Positions 1-11,783 of a DNA stretch of 64,000 bases are shown one piece after another. The translations under genes and the position numbers were made by a program. Position 1 is the first letter of the stretch; each line of letters begins with the position of its first letter. The DNA is from Pegoplata infirma (lineage: Eukaryota > Arthropoda > Insecta > Diptera > Anthomyiidae): positions 172,081,923 through 172,145,922 of the forward strand of contig OY992540.1 of NCBI GenBank assembly GCA_963921195.1, given 5' to 3'. Below the pieces are notes generated by a model. The model was not told the DNA's origin, did no database searches, and worked only from the letters and a program-made list of their open reading frames with translations.

Positions 1-338
1 AACAAATGCAGGGTATAGGAGCAGTGAACAAATTTTCAAAATCAGGGGTACCGTAGTGTACACGAACTGTAAAAAAAAATCTAGCACCCGATTTTATAGC
101 TGTAGAACAATCTAGCACCCATTTCTTTGAGATCTAGCACCCTCTCAGTTTCAACTTATGGCAACACTGTACATAGGAAACCGCTTAACAGCCACTTCTG
201 TCATATCTTCCTAATCACACTGATGTTTGCAGATTTAAAAATTTTTTTTTTCTTGGTTTAATCTGAGCTTTTTGTTGGTGCTGTAGCTGTTTCTGATGAT
301 TGCTGTTGTTGCTGCTTCTGTATAAGTGAATGTACAAT

Positions 339-1202
339 CCCAGCAGAAATTGTGCTTAACTAGCCCTTTCACTCCCCTTGTACACTACAGTGTACACATC
401 TTTAAAAATTCATTAAAAATTAACCGTACAACATTTTTGTGTTTTGTTTTGGCAAGATTGATCATTGAAGGGTTATCTTTACCATAGATGTGCTCGGAAA
501 AATAAATTTGCATTCAGGTGGACTCTACACGCAATATTTGGTGACAAACTGGAAATTTTTCAAATAACGTAAAAAAATTGCAAAACAAAACAAACGTTAA
601 AAAGTCCTCAAAAATCGAATAATAATCGTACAAGCTTTCGTAAAAGCGGATTTTGTAAAACTTTTCGATACGAAAAATACAAAATTCGAATTTTGGAAAA
701 ATGTTTACTCGTTCGGGAGATATTGCATGTGAAAGCTTTTAGTTTGGTTGGATATATCTCCGCTAGAGGGCGTGGTAAACAAACGAAATCAACAAAAAGT
801 TTTTACTTTGCATAGATCTACATTTTCACAAATTTTGGTCAAGAAATTACTAGCCAAAAAAAGTCGGTAGTGAAAGGGCTAGCAGCAGCTTTTGGAAAGG
901 ATTCCGGAGTCAAAGATCCAAGCGCGCATCCAAACCACCTGAATTCATGCATGATTCCCTAAGGCAATGTCGCAGATTAGAGCTCTAGTTGGTAGCACTG
1001 AAAAAGCGCTCTTAAGATGCAGTGAAATCATGTGTCTTTTATGCGCTAATTGGAGCATTCTTTCGTGCCATTTACATATATAATCAGTTAAGTAAAAAGA
1101 AATATTGACAAAAAATTAAAACTTTTTATCTTACTTTTACTGCATCCTAAAGATGCATATGAAGAAGCTGTGCTGGCAAAATCTATATTTGTTTTTGCTG
1201 GG
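339..1202. mobile_element. CCCAGC-ended MITE-like element
   Basis: The left end CCCAGCAGAAATTG and right end TTTTTGCTGGG form imperfect terminal inverted repeats. They are flanked by AT on both sides, a possible 2-bp duplication. The same termini bound elements at 19567, 33488 and 52930. An inner segment (361-881) has its own inverted ends, TAGCCCTTTCACT and AGTGAAAGGGCTA, suggesting a second insertion, but no matching duplication is seen for it. There is no coding potential. Confidence 0.45.
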
Positions 1203-1922
1203 ATGTATGTATGAAATATTTCATATTAGTTAGATGTATTTATGTACTTGTATGTGTTGCTGTTGTTCATACGATTTTATGGTTGCTTGCTTGTATTAAA
1301 GTACTTTTAAGCAGTAGTGTCACCATCTTTTCAAGCAAAAAGCGCAGAAAAGTACCTCAAAAGTCTTCCTAGTCGCCTACTATTTAGAAAAGTTCAAATT
1401 AAATGTCCACAAACACTACTCCCTCTTACCTTCTCCTCATAACCTATTTACCTAATACACAATGTATTGCATTAGTATGGGGCATCTCCTGAGGGTTGGC
1501 TCAAAGTAAAAAAAAAATATTAAATTAAAATCTGCAAAAAGGGGTGTCTTCTGGAGTCATGGGGAGATACCTTCCCCCAAAATAAATGTTTGTAAATTCA
1601 TTTATTACGTTTTTGCACTAAAGTAATACAATTATATCATTATTTAAACCTTTTTTTATATCCATGCCCAGAAAAGGAGGCACAGTGGCGAAAATTTACT
1701 TTTTTCGAATTTTGCCTACAAGTCGCAATTCTAAATCGGGTTTAGTTTTTCTAGTTTTCATGACAGCTTTTGGAAAGCTGCCATGGTGAATTTTTGAAAA
1801 ATATTTTAGTTTTCTTTTTAGATTTTTGTAAAGTTCAGATAATTTAAATTTTTTTTTATAATTTTTGCTCTAAAAAAATAAAGGAATCATTAACGATGTG
1901 GAAAGCATTCTCGAATATATTA
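1203..1922. other. AT-rich spacer, nothing recognised
   Basis: This is AT-rich, T-tract-rich sequence. I see no repeat termini, RNA gene or coding region that can be supported. The final three bases (TTA, 1920-1922) are the target duplication of the next element. Confidence 0.4.
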
Positions 1923-2674
1923 CACTGTGCTACAAAAAAAAAAACAAAATCGAATATACTTTTCATACGAGTTAGTGTTGTTTGTAGGTCTCATCGAAAA
2001 AATCACAAAAATGCCAATCAATATTTCCAGACACTCTCAAATTTTAAATCGTTTTTTTGGGGATTTTTCTCAATAAAAAACGTGTAACTCAGAGAGTTTT
2101 CAACCTATTTTCAATTTTTGAACTGTTTTAGATAGAAGAAGAATAGGCCTTTCCATGTGTGTGAATTGGTCAATACATATAAAAATAATATCTAATTTTT
2201 CAAGGTTTTTGGCACGAATTTGAGCTTAAAATTGCTCTGATGGTGTTCGTTTTTTTTTTGTTTGCCTGGATTACCCGAAAGGCGATTTCATGCTAAATCT
2301 TAATTTTCTTTTTAAGAACAATTATCACAACTCTGTAAATTTTTTTTCGATTTTATCAGGGTAAAGCTAATCGTATTCGCCAAAAAATTTTTAAAAATAT
2401 TATGCTTGACCTCTCATGATAAACTTTTTGCCTAGGTAATCCAGAACGATATTGCTCGTAACACATGGACACGTTGCACAAGAAAAGAACTCGAATCAGC
2501 TCAAACAACATGGAATCAAATCAAGTTACTTGCAAGAGATAGAAATAGTTTGACAGAGTTTGTTAAAATTTGAGGGTGTCTGGCAAGTTTGATGGCCATT
2601 TTTTGTGATCTACTCGACGAAACCAACAACCTATACCATTTCTAATCAAAGTATTTTTCCACTGTAGCACAGTG
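1923..2674. mobile_element. Harbinger-like MITE with CACTGTGCTACA ends
   Basis: Inverted ends CACTGTGCTACA and TGTAGCACAGTG are flanked by TTA on both sides (1920-1922 and 2675-2677). A 3-bp TWA duplication is characteristic of PIF/Harbinger elements, so the class is inferred from that. The same TIR with a TAA duplication bounds the palindrome at 41151-44278, although the interiors are unrelated. A 63-codon open frame inside has no recognisable domain. Confidence 0.7.
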
Positions 2675-2677
2675 TTA

Positions 2678-3184
2678 TTATCGCGAAAAACGCTAAACTG
2701 GCAACACCCCTTTTAAGTATTTTTTTGTTCATGTTATTTGTATTATAATTCAGCATAAACGTTAACACACGCACAGATCCATATAAGCTTTCTTCTCTAA
2801 GCTGTGCGTGCGTGTGCATTTCAGTATGGTTTTAAGTCATTTTGTGGTGTAGATGATATTGTAGCTTTTTGTATATTGTTCTGATTTAAGTCTTATCTGT
2901 GATATGGCTGGTTAAAAAGCCTGTCATCCCATGTGATATCATGAAATCTGTATTTAATAATGTTCGTAATATAATCAACAATTCAAAAGGAATCTCTGAA
3001 TATGGATTTTTTCCGAAGACAATGTTGATATTTCTGAAACATTTATAAGCATGGTCACTTTCAATTATACATGAGTGAAATTTCATTGTTTTATTATATT
3101 TATATTAATTTAGCGTAATTGCCTTTTGAATTTTTTGATATTTAGATTTTTCATGCCTATATTTATATTTTCTAAGTTTAGCTA
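2678..3184. other. AT-rich spacer, nothing recognised
   Basis: No element ends, coding sequence or RNA gene can be supported. The short minus-strand frame at 2886-3086 has no domain or composition argument in its favour. Confidence 0.35.
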
Positions 3185-3542
3185 CACTGAAAAAAAATTA
3201 CCAATTTTAAAGTATGTTAAAAAAGAAAAGTATTTAAAAAAAGAAGAGGATGCGAGGGCTCCAAAGATATTAATTCTTCTTCCAAGAATTTTATATTTTG
3301 TGGACCCTATGGAGTCCCAATGTGAGGACCATACGGGCTCCCAACATAAGTGGTCCGCACATGAGTATGTGCGTACACTCTTTTAGGGTCACTATTGATT
3401 TTGATCCAAAATTTTGGTCAGAATCGCCCTAAATTGCTTAGTTTTCGAGATAAGGAAATGGGGTCTTGAAAAATTTGATAATGACATAAGTAGTAGTAGA
3501 AATAGAATTTTTTGAATGTGCAGTATTTGCAGAGTTATAGAC

Positions 3543-4319
3543 TAGACTGCCCAGAAAGAAACGAAGTTTTTATTTTCTTGGGGGATACCTCCGAATTTTG
3601 TTCCTTTTTGTGCAAAAAAATTTCGGGTTTTTTTTGGGATTTTTAAAATAATATCTAGAGGTCGCGAACTCGCGTTTTATAACGATTTATTTTTTTTGGA
3701 GTTTTTTATTATTTTAAATTGTTAAATATGTTTAATATGATAAAATATTAATAATTTCAGATAAAAGAAAAAATAAATTAAAAATTAAATATCGCTCATT
3801 CCATGAGATGTCTCTTAGCATCTAACCAAATGTTCTTTAATTTATTTGAAATTTTGCACACAGGTACACTATGGAGCAATTAAAATAAATTCGTTTCTAG
3901 TTTCGCGAAAATCCACGAATTCGCGAACGCGAATATATTCGCGAATTCGCGGATTTTCTCGGAACTAACAACTGATTTATTTTAATAGCCCCATAGTGTT
4001 CATGTGTGCAAAATTTCAATTAAATTAAAGAACATTTAATAAGATGCTGGAAGGCAGCTCAAGGAAAGAGCGATATATATTTTTTAATTTATTTTTTTTT
4101 ATCTAAAATTATTAATATTTTATCATATGAAACAAATTTAACAATTTAAAATATTAAAAAACTCAAAAAAATTAAACCGTTATAAAACGCGATTGCGCGA
4201 CCTCTAGATATTATTTTAAAAATCCAGAAAAAAACCGAAATTTTTTTACATAAAAATGAACAAAATTCGGGGGTATCCCCCAAGAAAATAAAAACGTCGC
4301 TTTTTTTCTGGGCAGTCTA
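3543..4319. mobile_element. hAT-like foldback MITE
   Basis: The inverted ends TAGACTGCCCAGAAA and TTTCTGGGCAGTCTA are directly flanked by the perfect 8-bp duplication TTATAGAC (3535-3542 and 4320-4327). Almost the whole element is an inverted repeat. Its apex near 3900-3960 is an alternating CGCGAA/TTCGCG palindrome, and a secondary inverted segment (CACTATGG.. / ..CCATAGTG) surrounds it. TAG-type ends plus 8-bp duplications indicate a non-autonomous hAT element. There is no transposase. Confidence 0.8.
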
Positions 4320-4827
4320 TTATAGACATTTGAAAATTCCGTGAAAATCGAAATTTGGATTTAAAGTTAGGGCCTAATGGGGTCTCCATATGGGCCCCAG
4401 ATGGGGTCCCCAAAATACCTAAAGTATTTTTTCTTTAACTTAAGTAAATTCTTTCTTAAACTGATGAAGATATGGATTTAAATAAAGTCAATGAAATCAA
4501 TAAAATAAAGATTATTTTTTTCTTAAATTAAAACAAAAAAATGATTAAATTAAAGAAAATGCGTTTTGGAATTAAAGAACAGTACTTATTTGATTTAAGG
4601 TCTTGAAAATGTCTATACTATTTTTAAGTAAGTTACGTAATTATCTATTTTTTATGCATTCAATTTATTTTTTTTTGTTTTAAGTAAAACAAAAATTTTT
4701 AATAAACCCTTTTTTCTTAAATGCAATCAATTCGCCATAAATGTAAAGAATATTTAACTTAATTTATAAACAAATTAAGGAAAACTCTTGTGCTTTTTTA
4801 AGTATAATTTCTTTGTTTTAAGTAAAA

Positions 4828-5135
4828 CCCAGCAAAACTTTGGTAATAGGTAGTGATTATATAACACATTACCAGGTAATGTATATACCTTATTTGTAGC
4901 ATTATTTTAGGATGTCTTACTCAACATTTGTTCCACAACGTAAGTATTATTTTCAAGTGAAAAAAAATGAATTACTAATAATTTGCTACTTAATGCATGA
5001 TTATTGGAAAAATTGTATTTCATATTCATTATTTCTAAACATTAAATCATGGATGACTTATATTTGGTTACATTATGTATTATTTGAAAGTTTGAAATAA
5101 TGCATTATTTATAATTGGATCCATAATGCATTACA
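4828..5135. repeat. Fragment resembling CCCAGC-ended repeat
   Basis: It begins CCCAGCAAAACTTTGG and continues with the GGTAAT/ATTACC-rich sequence typical of that family in this window (compare 19567 and 52930). The opposite end was not found. A 62-codon frame inside has no domain and is probably chance. Confidence 0.3.
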
Positions 5136-5182
5136 ATAACATAAAAAATAATTATTTTATAAAAAAATGCATAAGTTTAAAC

Positions 5183-5310
5183 TAGAGATGGGCTCACGAC
5201 AGGAAATTTCTAACGAACCACACTCACGAGTATATTTTATCTACTTACACTCACTTACAATCACGTGAGTAAATTTAATAAAAATTACTTTTTCACTACT
5301 CGTAACACCT
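5183..5310. repeat. TAGAGATGG-family fragment with CTCACG repeats
   Basis: It starts TAGAGATGGGCTCACGA and carries ACTCACG/CTCACTTAC motifs like the larger elements at 35705 and inside the 41151 palindrome. The right end is not clear, so this is treated as a truncated copy. Confidence 0.35.
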
Positions 5311-6123
5311 TATATATTATCTTCTGGTATGCTATATTATTTCATTTCTCGTAACCTATAAAATATTATATATTTTACACCTTACTCGTATTCTTCGTTA
5401 TAAATTTATGACTTATTTTATACCTTACTGGTATTCTTTGTGATAATGTGGATGCATTACTTTGAGTCTCATCGCCTGTTAAAATCATCAATGCTGCAAT
5501 GTATAAAATAAGAGATCATATACCTTATTTTATACCTTATTTGGTAATCTAAGTTTTGATGGAAACCTCCTTATATTAAGATAAGTTGAAATAAATTAAA
5601 AAAAAAAAGTAAGAGTGTTAAATTCGGCTGTGCCGAACCTTTTATACCCTCCAACATGCAAAAAAAATTGCAGGGGCGTTTTTTTTGGGGGGGTCAGGGG
5701 GTCGGTAGTGGTAATCGGGGGGGGGGGGCAAATTTCCCCTCGAATATGTGTCTAAAAATTCATTCTTATGCTTTTTGCATTAAAGAAATACAAGATTATC
5801 ATTATTTAAAAAAAAATGTTTTATTCCACGCCCATAAAAGGGGGCGGACCGAAAAAAAGAAATTTTCTAATTCTCTGGGTCCAAATGCAGGACTTTGAAC
5901 TTCTTGTGGCATAAAAATGTTGCATTTGTTAAACAAAAACTTAAAAAATCATTAAAAAATATGGTATTTTTCAGAGGTTTGTTTAGTTCTTTAAGGGGGA
6001 ACTTTTTTCCGCCTCGTCCGATTTTGCTCATTTACGAACTTAACCTGCCTAGGAGCATAAGACATATTCAGGCAAAATGTCTGGAGTCTACCTCTTTTAT
6101 TTTGGACTGCATCGTGTTAACTA

Positions 6124-6192
6124 CAGACGAACGGACAGGCGGACGGATGACGGACAGACAGACGGACGGACAGATGGACAGACGGACGGACA
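6124..6192. repeat. GACR tetranucleotide microsatellite
   Basis: Imperfect tandem GACG, GACA and GATG units. This is the microsatellite typical of fly mini-me-like elements and lies inside the repeat at 5640. Confidence 0.75.
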
Positions 6193-6233
6193 TCGCTAAA
6201 ATGTCTTATAATCGATCACTGATCATAAATATA

Positions 6234-8783
6234 TGGGGCATTCCATGTGAAATCGGACACTTTGAAAAACATTTTTTTTAGATTTTCCCAATTTGTTTAC
6301 AGTTTTTAGTACACTCAAAATAAGCACTCTGTTAAATTACAGAGATACTCTGCTGAGCCAGCAGAAAATACCATAGATTTCCAACCAGCAAGATTTTTTG
6401 TTGTTTTACGAAGAAAACTCTGTAAAATGATTTCGATAAAAAAACTGTAAATTTACAGAATTATCTGTAAAATATGGATAAAACCGAAAAGAATTTTACC
6501 AAAAAAACTCAGTAAATTTACAAAGTTTTAGTTAAATGCTTTTTATGAGTTCAAAATTTTCCAAAAAAAAAACTCTGCAAATTTACAAAGTTTTAGTTAA
6601 ATCCATTTTATGAGTAAAATGGATCTCTGCTTCAAAACATTAATTAAAATTAAGTTAATTAAAATTAAGATTTTGTTAAATTTGCCCGCCTTATGCTTCC
6701 AAATTGTAAATTTACTTTTTTATTTTTGTGAAAATTTCGAGTTTTTAACGAGTAACTCCAATTTTGCAAAATTTTGTTTTTCGGTCACAAGAAAGTACAA
6801 AGTATTTTTTTTTTTTAAATCTGTATTTCGACAGATAACTTTGTCAAATATCTGTCGAATTGAGATTACTGTCATTTTACAGAGTATTTAACAGAGTAAT
6901 TATTTTGAGTGTACCCTTCGAAAACTCCTTCGTGGTAAATTTTCAGATTTTGTTGATGAACCGTTCAAAAGATATCGAATTTTTAAAAATTGGTAGTTTG
7001 TTCCTTTACTCAAACTTCTTTTAATTATAACTTCTTCAATAATGGTCCAAATTTAAATTTTTTTTTTTCAAAATTTTTGTTTTTTTACGTATTTTCTAAA
7101 AAAAAATCCCAAAAAATTCTTAAAAGCGCTCTAGTATGCGATTTTTAAGTTTTAAAATTTAAAACTCATTTTTGAAAATGTTTGTACTCTTCGATTTTTT
7201 TGAAATTTTTTTGTGTAAAACGTCTATCAATTCTACAAATTTTTTGCCCAGGAAGATCTTGGGATAACGATTATTACTATTTTTAAAAATTTTTTGAAAA
7301 AATTTTATTGTAATTTTCCAATCTTAAAATCATTTCTACTGCTCCAATGGTGCGTCATAGAGGGGTCCTTTATAAGACCGACCCCCATTAATTTTTACGT
7401 CTTAACATTTCTTTGGAACAAACTAATACCCTATCTCCAATTTCTAAGGGGGCTCCCACACAAAACGACATTTTTTAAAATTTGTTCCAACCGCTCTAAC
7501 TGCCCTAAGAGTGCCCTTAGAGCAACAAAATGTATGACCGACCTACAATATTTTTTTAGTCCAAACATTTTCTCTGAACACACCTACCCTCTATCTTTAA
7601 CTGTTAAGGCTTTCCCCATACAATTTTTTTTATTTTTTGAAAATTTGTTTTATTTAATCAGCTTCTACCGGTCCAATGGTGCGTCCGAGAGGGGTCATTA
7701 GTGATACCGACCCCCACTTATTTTTACCCTACAACATTTTTTCAAACTATACCTACGCCCTATCTCCACTCCCTAAGTAGGCTCCCATACAAATAACAGT
7801 TGGAGCAAATTTTATAAAAATGAAGTTTTGTATGGGAGCCTACTTAGGGAGTGGAGATAGGGCGTAGGTATATTTTGAAAAAATGTTGTAGGGTAAAAAT
7901 AAATGGGGGTCGGTCTCACTAATGACCCCTCTCGGACGCACCATTGGACCGGTAGACGCTGAATAAATAAAACCAATTTACAAAAAATAAAAAAAATTGT
8001 ATGGGGACCGCCTTAACAGTTAAAGATAGAGAGTAGGTGTGTTCGGAGAAAATGTTTGGACTAAAAAAATATTGTGGGTCAGTCATACATTTTGTTTCTC
8101 TAAGGGCACTATTAGGGCAGTTAGAGCGGTTGGAACAAATTTTAAAAAATGTCGTTTTGTGTGGGAGCCCCCTTAGAAATTGGAGATAGGGTATTAGTTT
8201 GTTCCAAAGAAATGTTAAGACGTAAAAATTAATGGGGGTCGGTCTTATGAAGGACCCCATAATGACGTACCATTGGAGTAGTAGAAATGATTTTAAGATT
8301 GGAAAATTACAATAAAATTTTTTCAAAAAATTTTAAAAAATAGTAATAATCGTTATCCCACGATCTTCCTGGGCAAAAAATTTGTAGAATTGATAGAAGT
8401 TTTACACAAAAAAATTTCAAAAAAATCGAAGGGTACAAACATTTTCAAAAACGAGTTTTAAATTTTAAAACTTAAAAATCGCATACTACAGCGCTTTTAA
8501 GAATTTTTTGGGATTTTTTTTTAGAAAGTACGTAAAAAAACAAAAATTTTGAAAAAAAAAATTTGAAATTTGGACCATTATTGAAGAAGTTATGATTAAA
8601 AGAAGTTTGAGTAAAGGAACAAACTACCAATTTTTAAAAATTCGATATCTTCTGAACGGGTCATCAAAAAAATCTGAAAATTTACCACGAAGGAGTTTTC
8701 GAAGGGTACTAAATACTGTAAACAAATTAGGAAAATCTAAAAAAAAAGTTTTTCAAAGTGTCCGATTTCACATGGAATGCCCA
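6234..8783. mobile_element. Long foldback element, arms about 1 kb
   Basis: The ends TGGGGCATTCCATGTG and CACATGGAATGCCCA are inverted, and the two arms remain complementary to an apex near 7812. The left arm is interrupted by a 600-bp MITE that is absent from the right arm. Each arm contains diverged ~165-bp units marked by GAGGGGTC, GACCCCCA and TAGGNNGCTCCCA motifs. The arms each preserve a 135-codon frame (7294-7701 plus, 7919-8326 minus). I read these as mirror copies of the arm, not genes. Flanking duplications are unclear (AT-rich). Confidence 0.7.
6312..6911. mobile_element. CACTCAAAATAA MITE, TA duplication
   Basis: Inverted ends CACTCAAAATAA and TTATTTTGAGTG are flanked by TA. The complementary arm of the surrounding foldback (near 8711) contains the same sequence without the insertion, which gives a true empty site. 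A 910-bp relative with nearly identical outer sequence lies at 49693-50602. The TA duplication points to the Tc1/mariner superfamily, by inference. Confidence 0.82.
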
Positions 8784-8942
8784 ATATATACTTTATGGGG
8801 TCCTAGACCGATATTTTGATGCGTTACACGCGGAATGACAACGTGAGTATACCCCCATACTGTAGTTGGAGGGTATAAAAATGTTTACTTAGATGAGTTA
8901 CAGTGCTTTCTTAATTTCAGTATAGTTATTTTTTTCAGTGTA

Positions 8943-9497
8943 GTTTTGCCTATAAAATTTGGCGTGAGAGATATACACTTCCTTGTTTCTTATAGCCATA
9001 ATATACACATCAATAATAAATTAATGTTTAGTATTCATAAATTTGCAAGTTTGCCACGATGAACAAATGTCTCAACGTGCATTTTTTTAAGGATTTAAGG
9101 TAATTCATTAAGACCAAACAAGTTTACTTTTTTTTTTTTTTTAATTTGACGTAAGTTTTTTTTGAAAGGTCCGTCCGTTAGTTGCCAGATTTAACTGGAT
9201 TTATAATTGTCATTTATGAATATCTGAAAATAATGTTCCAGAGTGTGTCGTAAACCCTAAAAAGCATTCACACAATAAAATGTCTGTTGCACAACTTTTT
9301 GGGCAAAGTTCGGTAAAATGAGAGAAAACCAAAAAAAACTCTCACAATACCGCAAAAATGCATTAAAGAACGGGATCGCATAAAACCACATTTCACACCC
9401 AAATTAAAAAAAAATGTAAACTAAGGGATAAATTTAAATAAATTTAAATTTAAATTTAAATAATTTTAAACTCTCTCATTTAACCAATCTTTGCGTA
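8943..9497. other. AT-rich spacer
   Basis: No gene or element end can be supported. It contains a low-complexity AAATTTAAATTT stretch near 9430-9470. Confidence 0.35.
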
Positions 9498-9842
9498 CAC
9501 CGAAAAAAATCCATGCAACATTTTACGAAATAAACTTTCGTAGCCAATTCTTTCGTAAAATACACGAAAGTTTCGTTTATTTTTCGAAAATAAGTTAAGG
9601 AATATCCTGCGTAACATTTTAGTTCTTAGAATCCACGAAAATATTTTTGTTTATTACGAAATTAATTTTCAAATTATACGAAACTACAATTTTTTTTCTT
9701 TTTGAACACAATAAAGCAGTGGTCGGCATCAATTGCACATGGATCCCGAACACATTCGGCTATTTACATGTATTCAACATGTATTCAACATGAATGTCAA
9801 CAAAATTCACAACTAAGAGCATAAAAATACAACAACAAGCTG

Positions 9843-10893
9843 CACTGAAAAAAAAGACATAACTAAATTTAAGGAAAAAATGTCTTTGAAAATTTATCAT
9901 GAATTTTCCTAAAATTTAGTTAAATTTAACTTAAAAATGAGAAATTTTCTTAACTATGAGGAAAAAATTTTAGTTCATTTACTTATAATTAGTTCATAGT
10001 TTTCTTTAAACGGATTTTTTTAATATTAGGAAAAAAATTCTTACTACCAAAGAAATTTTCCACAAATCTAAGAATCGTATCTTTATTTTTAAGACATATT
10101 TCTTAAAAAGCAATTTTGTTCAAGTTTAGTTAAAATTTACTAAAAAAAACATCATCGTATTTCTCTTCTTTGAATTGAGGAAGTGTACTTATTAGAATTT
10201 AGTTAATAAGTTCTGAGAATTTAGTAAATAAGTTCTTAGAATTTAGTTAAAAATTCAAAATGGCGATATCTCGAAAACTAAGCGAGATAGAGCAAAACGG
10301 ATGAAATTTTCAAAAGAAAGACAACAAAGAAAAATATGGAATAGCCTAGCTCTGCATATCTGTCGGGGTCTCAAGACCCTAATTTTAGATCTAAAATTTG
10401 AAATTCCCGAGATTTTATAAATGCACATATCTCGGTAAATACTGCCAACACGAGAAAAAGTCCAATGGCATTTTTGTAGCTCTTGACTCGTAGAACACTT
10501 CCGCAAAATACCCTAAAGCCCTCCGATTAATAGTTTTTGAGTTATCCGGTTTTTAAGATTCTCAAGACCCTATCAGGCCCCTTATTACCGTATCTCAAAA
10601 ACTAAGCAAGTTAGAGCGAAACGGACACAAGTTTTGGTTCAAAATCTGTGGGGACCCTTAAAGGACCCAACGGGGTCTTGAGTTAAATTGGGTCCGACAC
10701 CATGGGTCCAGGGTCTAGACCCAATCTTTTTCTAAAATGTGAAGTATAATTTTTCCCATTTTCTAGTTAAAATTGGCTTAAAATTAAATAAATTTATTTT
10801 CCTTTTTTTTGGGAAAATTATGAACTAAAACCAAGAAAAAAAATCTTTGGAGCCAAAATTTTCCCAGATTTTAGTTCACTTTTTTTTTGAGTG
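9843..10893. mobile_element. CACTGAAAAA-ended element, TG duplication
   Basis: The left end CACTGAAAAAAAAGAC and right end TTTTTTTTTGAGTG are flanked by TG on both sides. The interior carries a TGGCGATATC..GAAAACTAAGCGAGATAGAG block (near 10260). A related block recurs near 49185 inside the truncated relative starting at 48441. The frame at 10255-10506 (minus) has no domain. Confidence 0.5.
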
Positions 10894-11783
10894 TGGTTGA
10901 TATTGCTTTGTTTGAGAAATACACCAACACATGCATGTTTAATTTCATATACCAATGCCTTCATCTTCTCTCTTTCTGCCGACCACTGCAATAAAGCAAA
11001 AAATAAGTTTTGTCAGTTTTGTGAGGAAATGTCTCAAGCCTTGATTCATCACTTGTCACAGAGCACAAGTTTTCTCGATACTTAAAAAAATGCCAAAACT
11101 TAGAAAAATTTTCCAAACTATTTTTTTCCTAAATACATTTTAATTATTTTTTTTACTACAAAATCCAAAAAAAAATTTAACACTAAAGTTTTTGTGTACA
11201 AAATTTAAAGTTTAAAATCAAATATTTAAATCATTTAAATCAATTTTTTTAGAAAAACTTTAAAACATTTTTCTGTTATTAGAAAATTTTGCTGATACGT
11301 AGAAAATTGTGATTTTTTTTTTTGGTATTTTAAAGTTTTGAAATTTTAAAAATGTATGAACTATGACAACCTGTCATATGACAAACATTTTAAGGCATTT
11401 TAGTGTTATGACCCATTTTAAGCAGTCACCCTTTAGAGATGTTTTTCGCTCTGCCTTAACCGCGACAATTGACCTTTAGTATAATTTTTTAATGTAAATA
11501 CAGTCAAACTCGGTTATAACGAACTCGGTTATAACGAATTCTCGGTTATAACGAACTAATTCTAAAGTCCCCACGTTTTAGCATCAATTTTCACACAAAA
11601 TACTTCTTTTATAACGAACTCGGTTATAACGAATCCTCGGTTAAAACGAACTGCTTGTTATGGTCCCACGAACCTTTTTATAACGAACTCCCATAAATAT
11701 TTTTTAATGTGTGGCAATCATGTTTATCAAACTAACAAAAGGTTGAAATTTTTTGGTTTATATTCAAATTTTAATAAAAATTA

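Larger units (their letters stand above)
5640..8880. repeat. mini-me/DINE-like repeat with GACR microsatellite
   Basis: The 16-base ends TTTTATACCCTCCAAC (5640-5655) and GTTGGAGGGTATAAAA (8865-8880) are perfect reverse complements. Shortly inside the left end is a GACG/GACA microsatellite (about 6124-6192). The ATACCC/GGGTAT edge plus a GTCY/GACR microsatellite is the pattern of fly mini-me/DINE-1-type repeats. That assignment is from general knowledge, not a search. The repeat is split by a large foldback (6234-8783). A 12-G run lies at about 5717-5728. Confidence 0.5.
3185..8940. mobile_element. Composite bounded by CACTGAAAAAAA ends, TA duplication
   Basis: The left end CACTGAAAAAAAATT follows TA (3183-3184). 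The matching right end TTTTTTTCAGTG precedes TA (8941-8942). Removing the interval leaves a single TA. The interior holds the hAT-like foldback at 3543, a CCCAGC-like fragment near 4828, the mini-me-like repeat and its nested foldback. Pairing such low-complexity ends over 5.7 kb could be coincidence, hence the modest confidence. Confidence 0.35.

Noticed and set aside
1..1900. Exons of a host gene
   Set aside because: No open frame, splice-site pair or codon-like composition could be supported.
7294..8326. Two similar 135-codon frames on opposite strands as a gene pair
   Set aside because: They are the two arms of a foldback element. Differences are mainly amino-acid changing, and no domain is recognisable.
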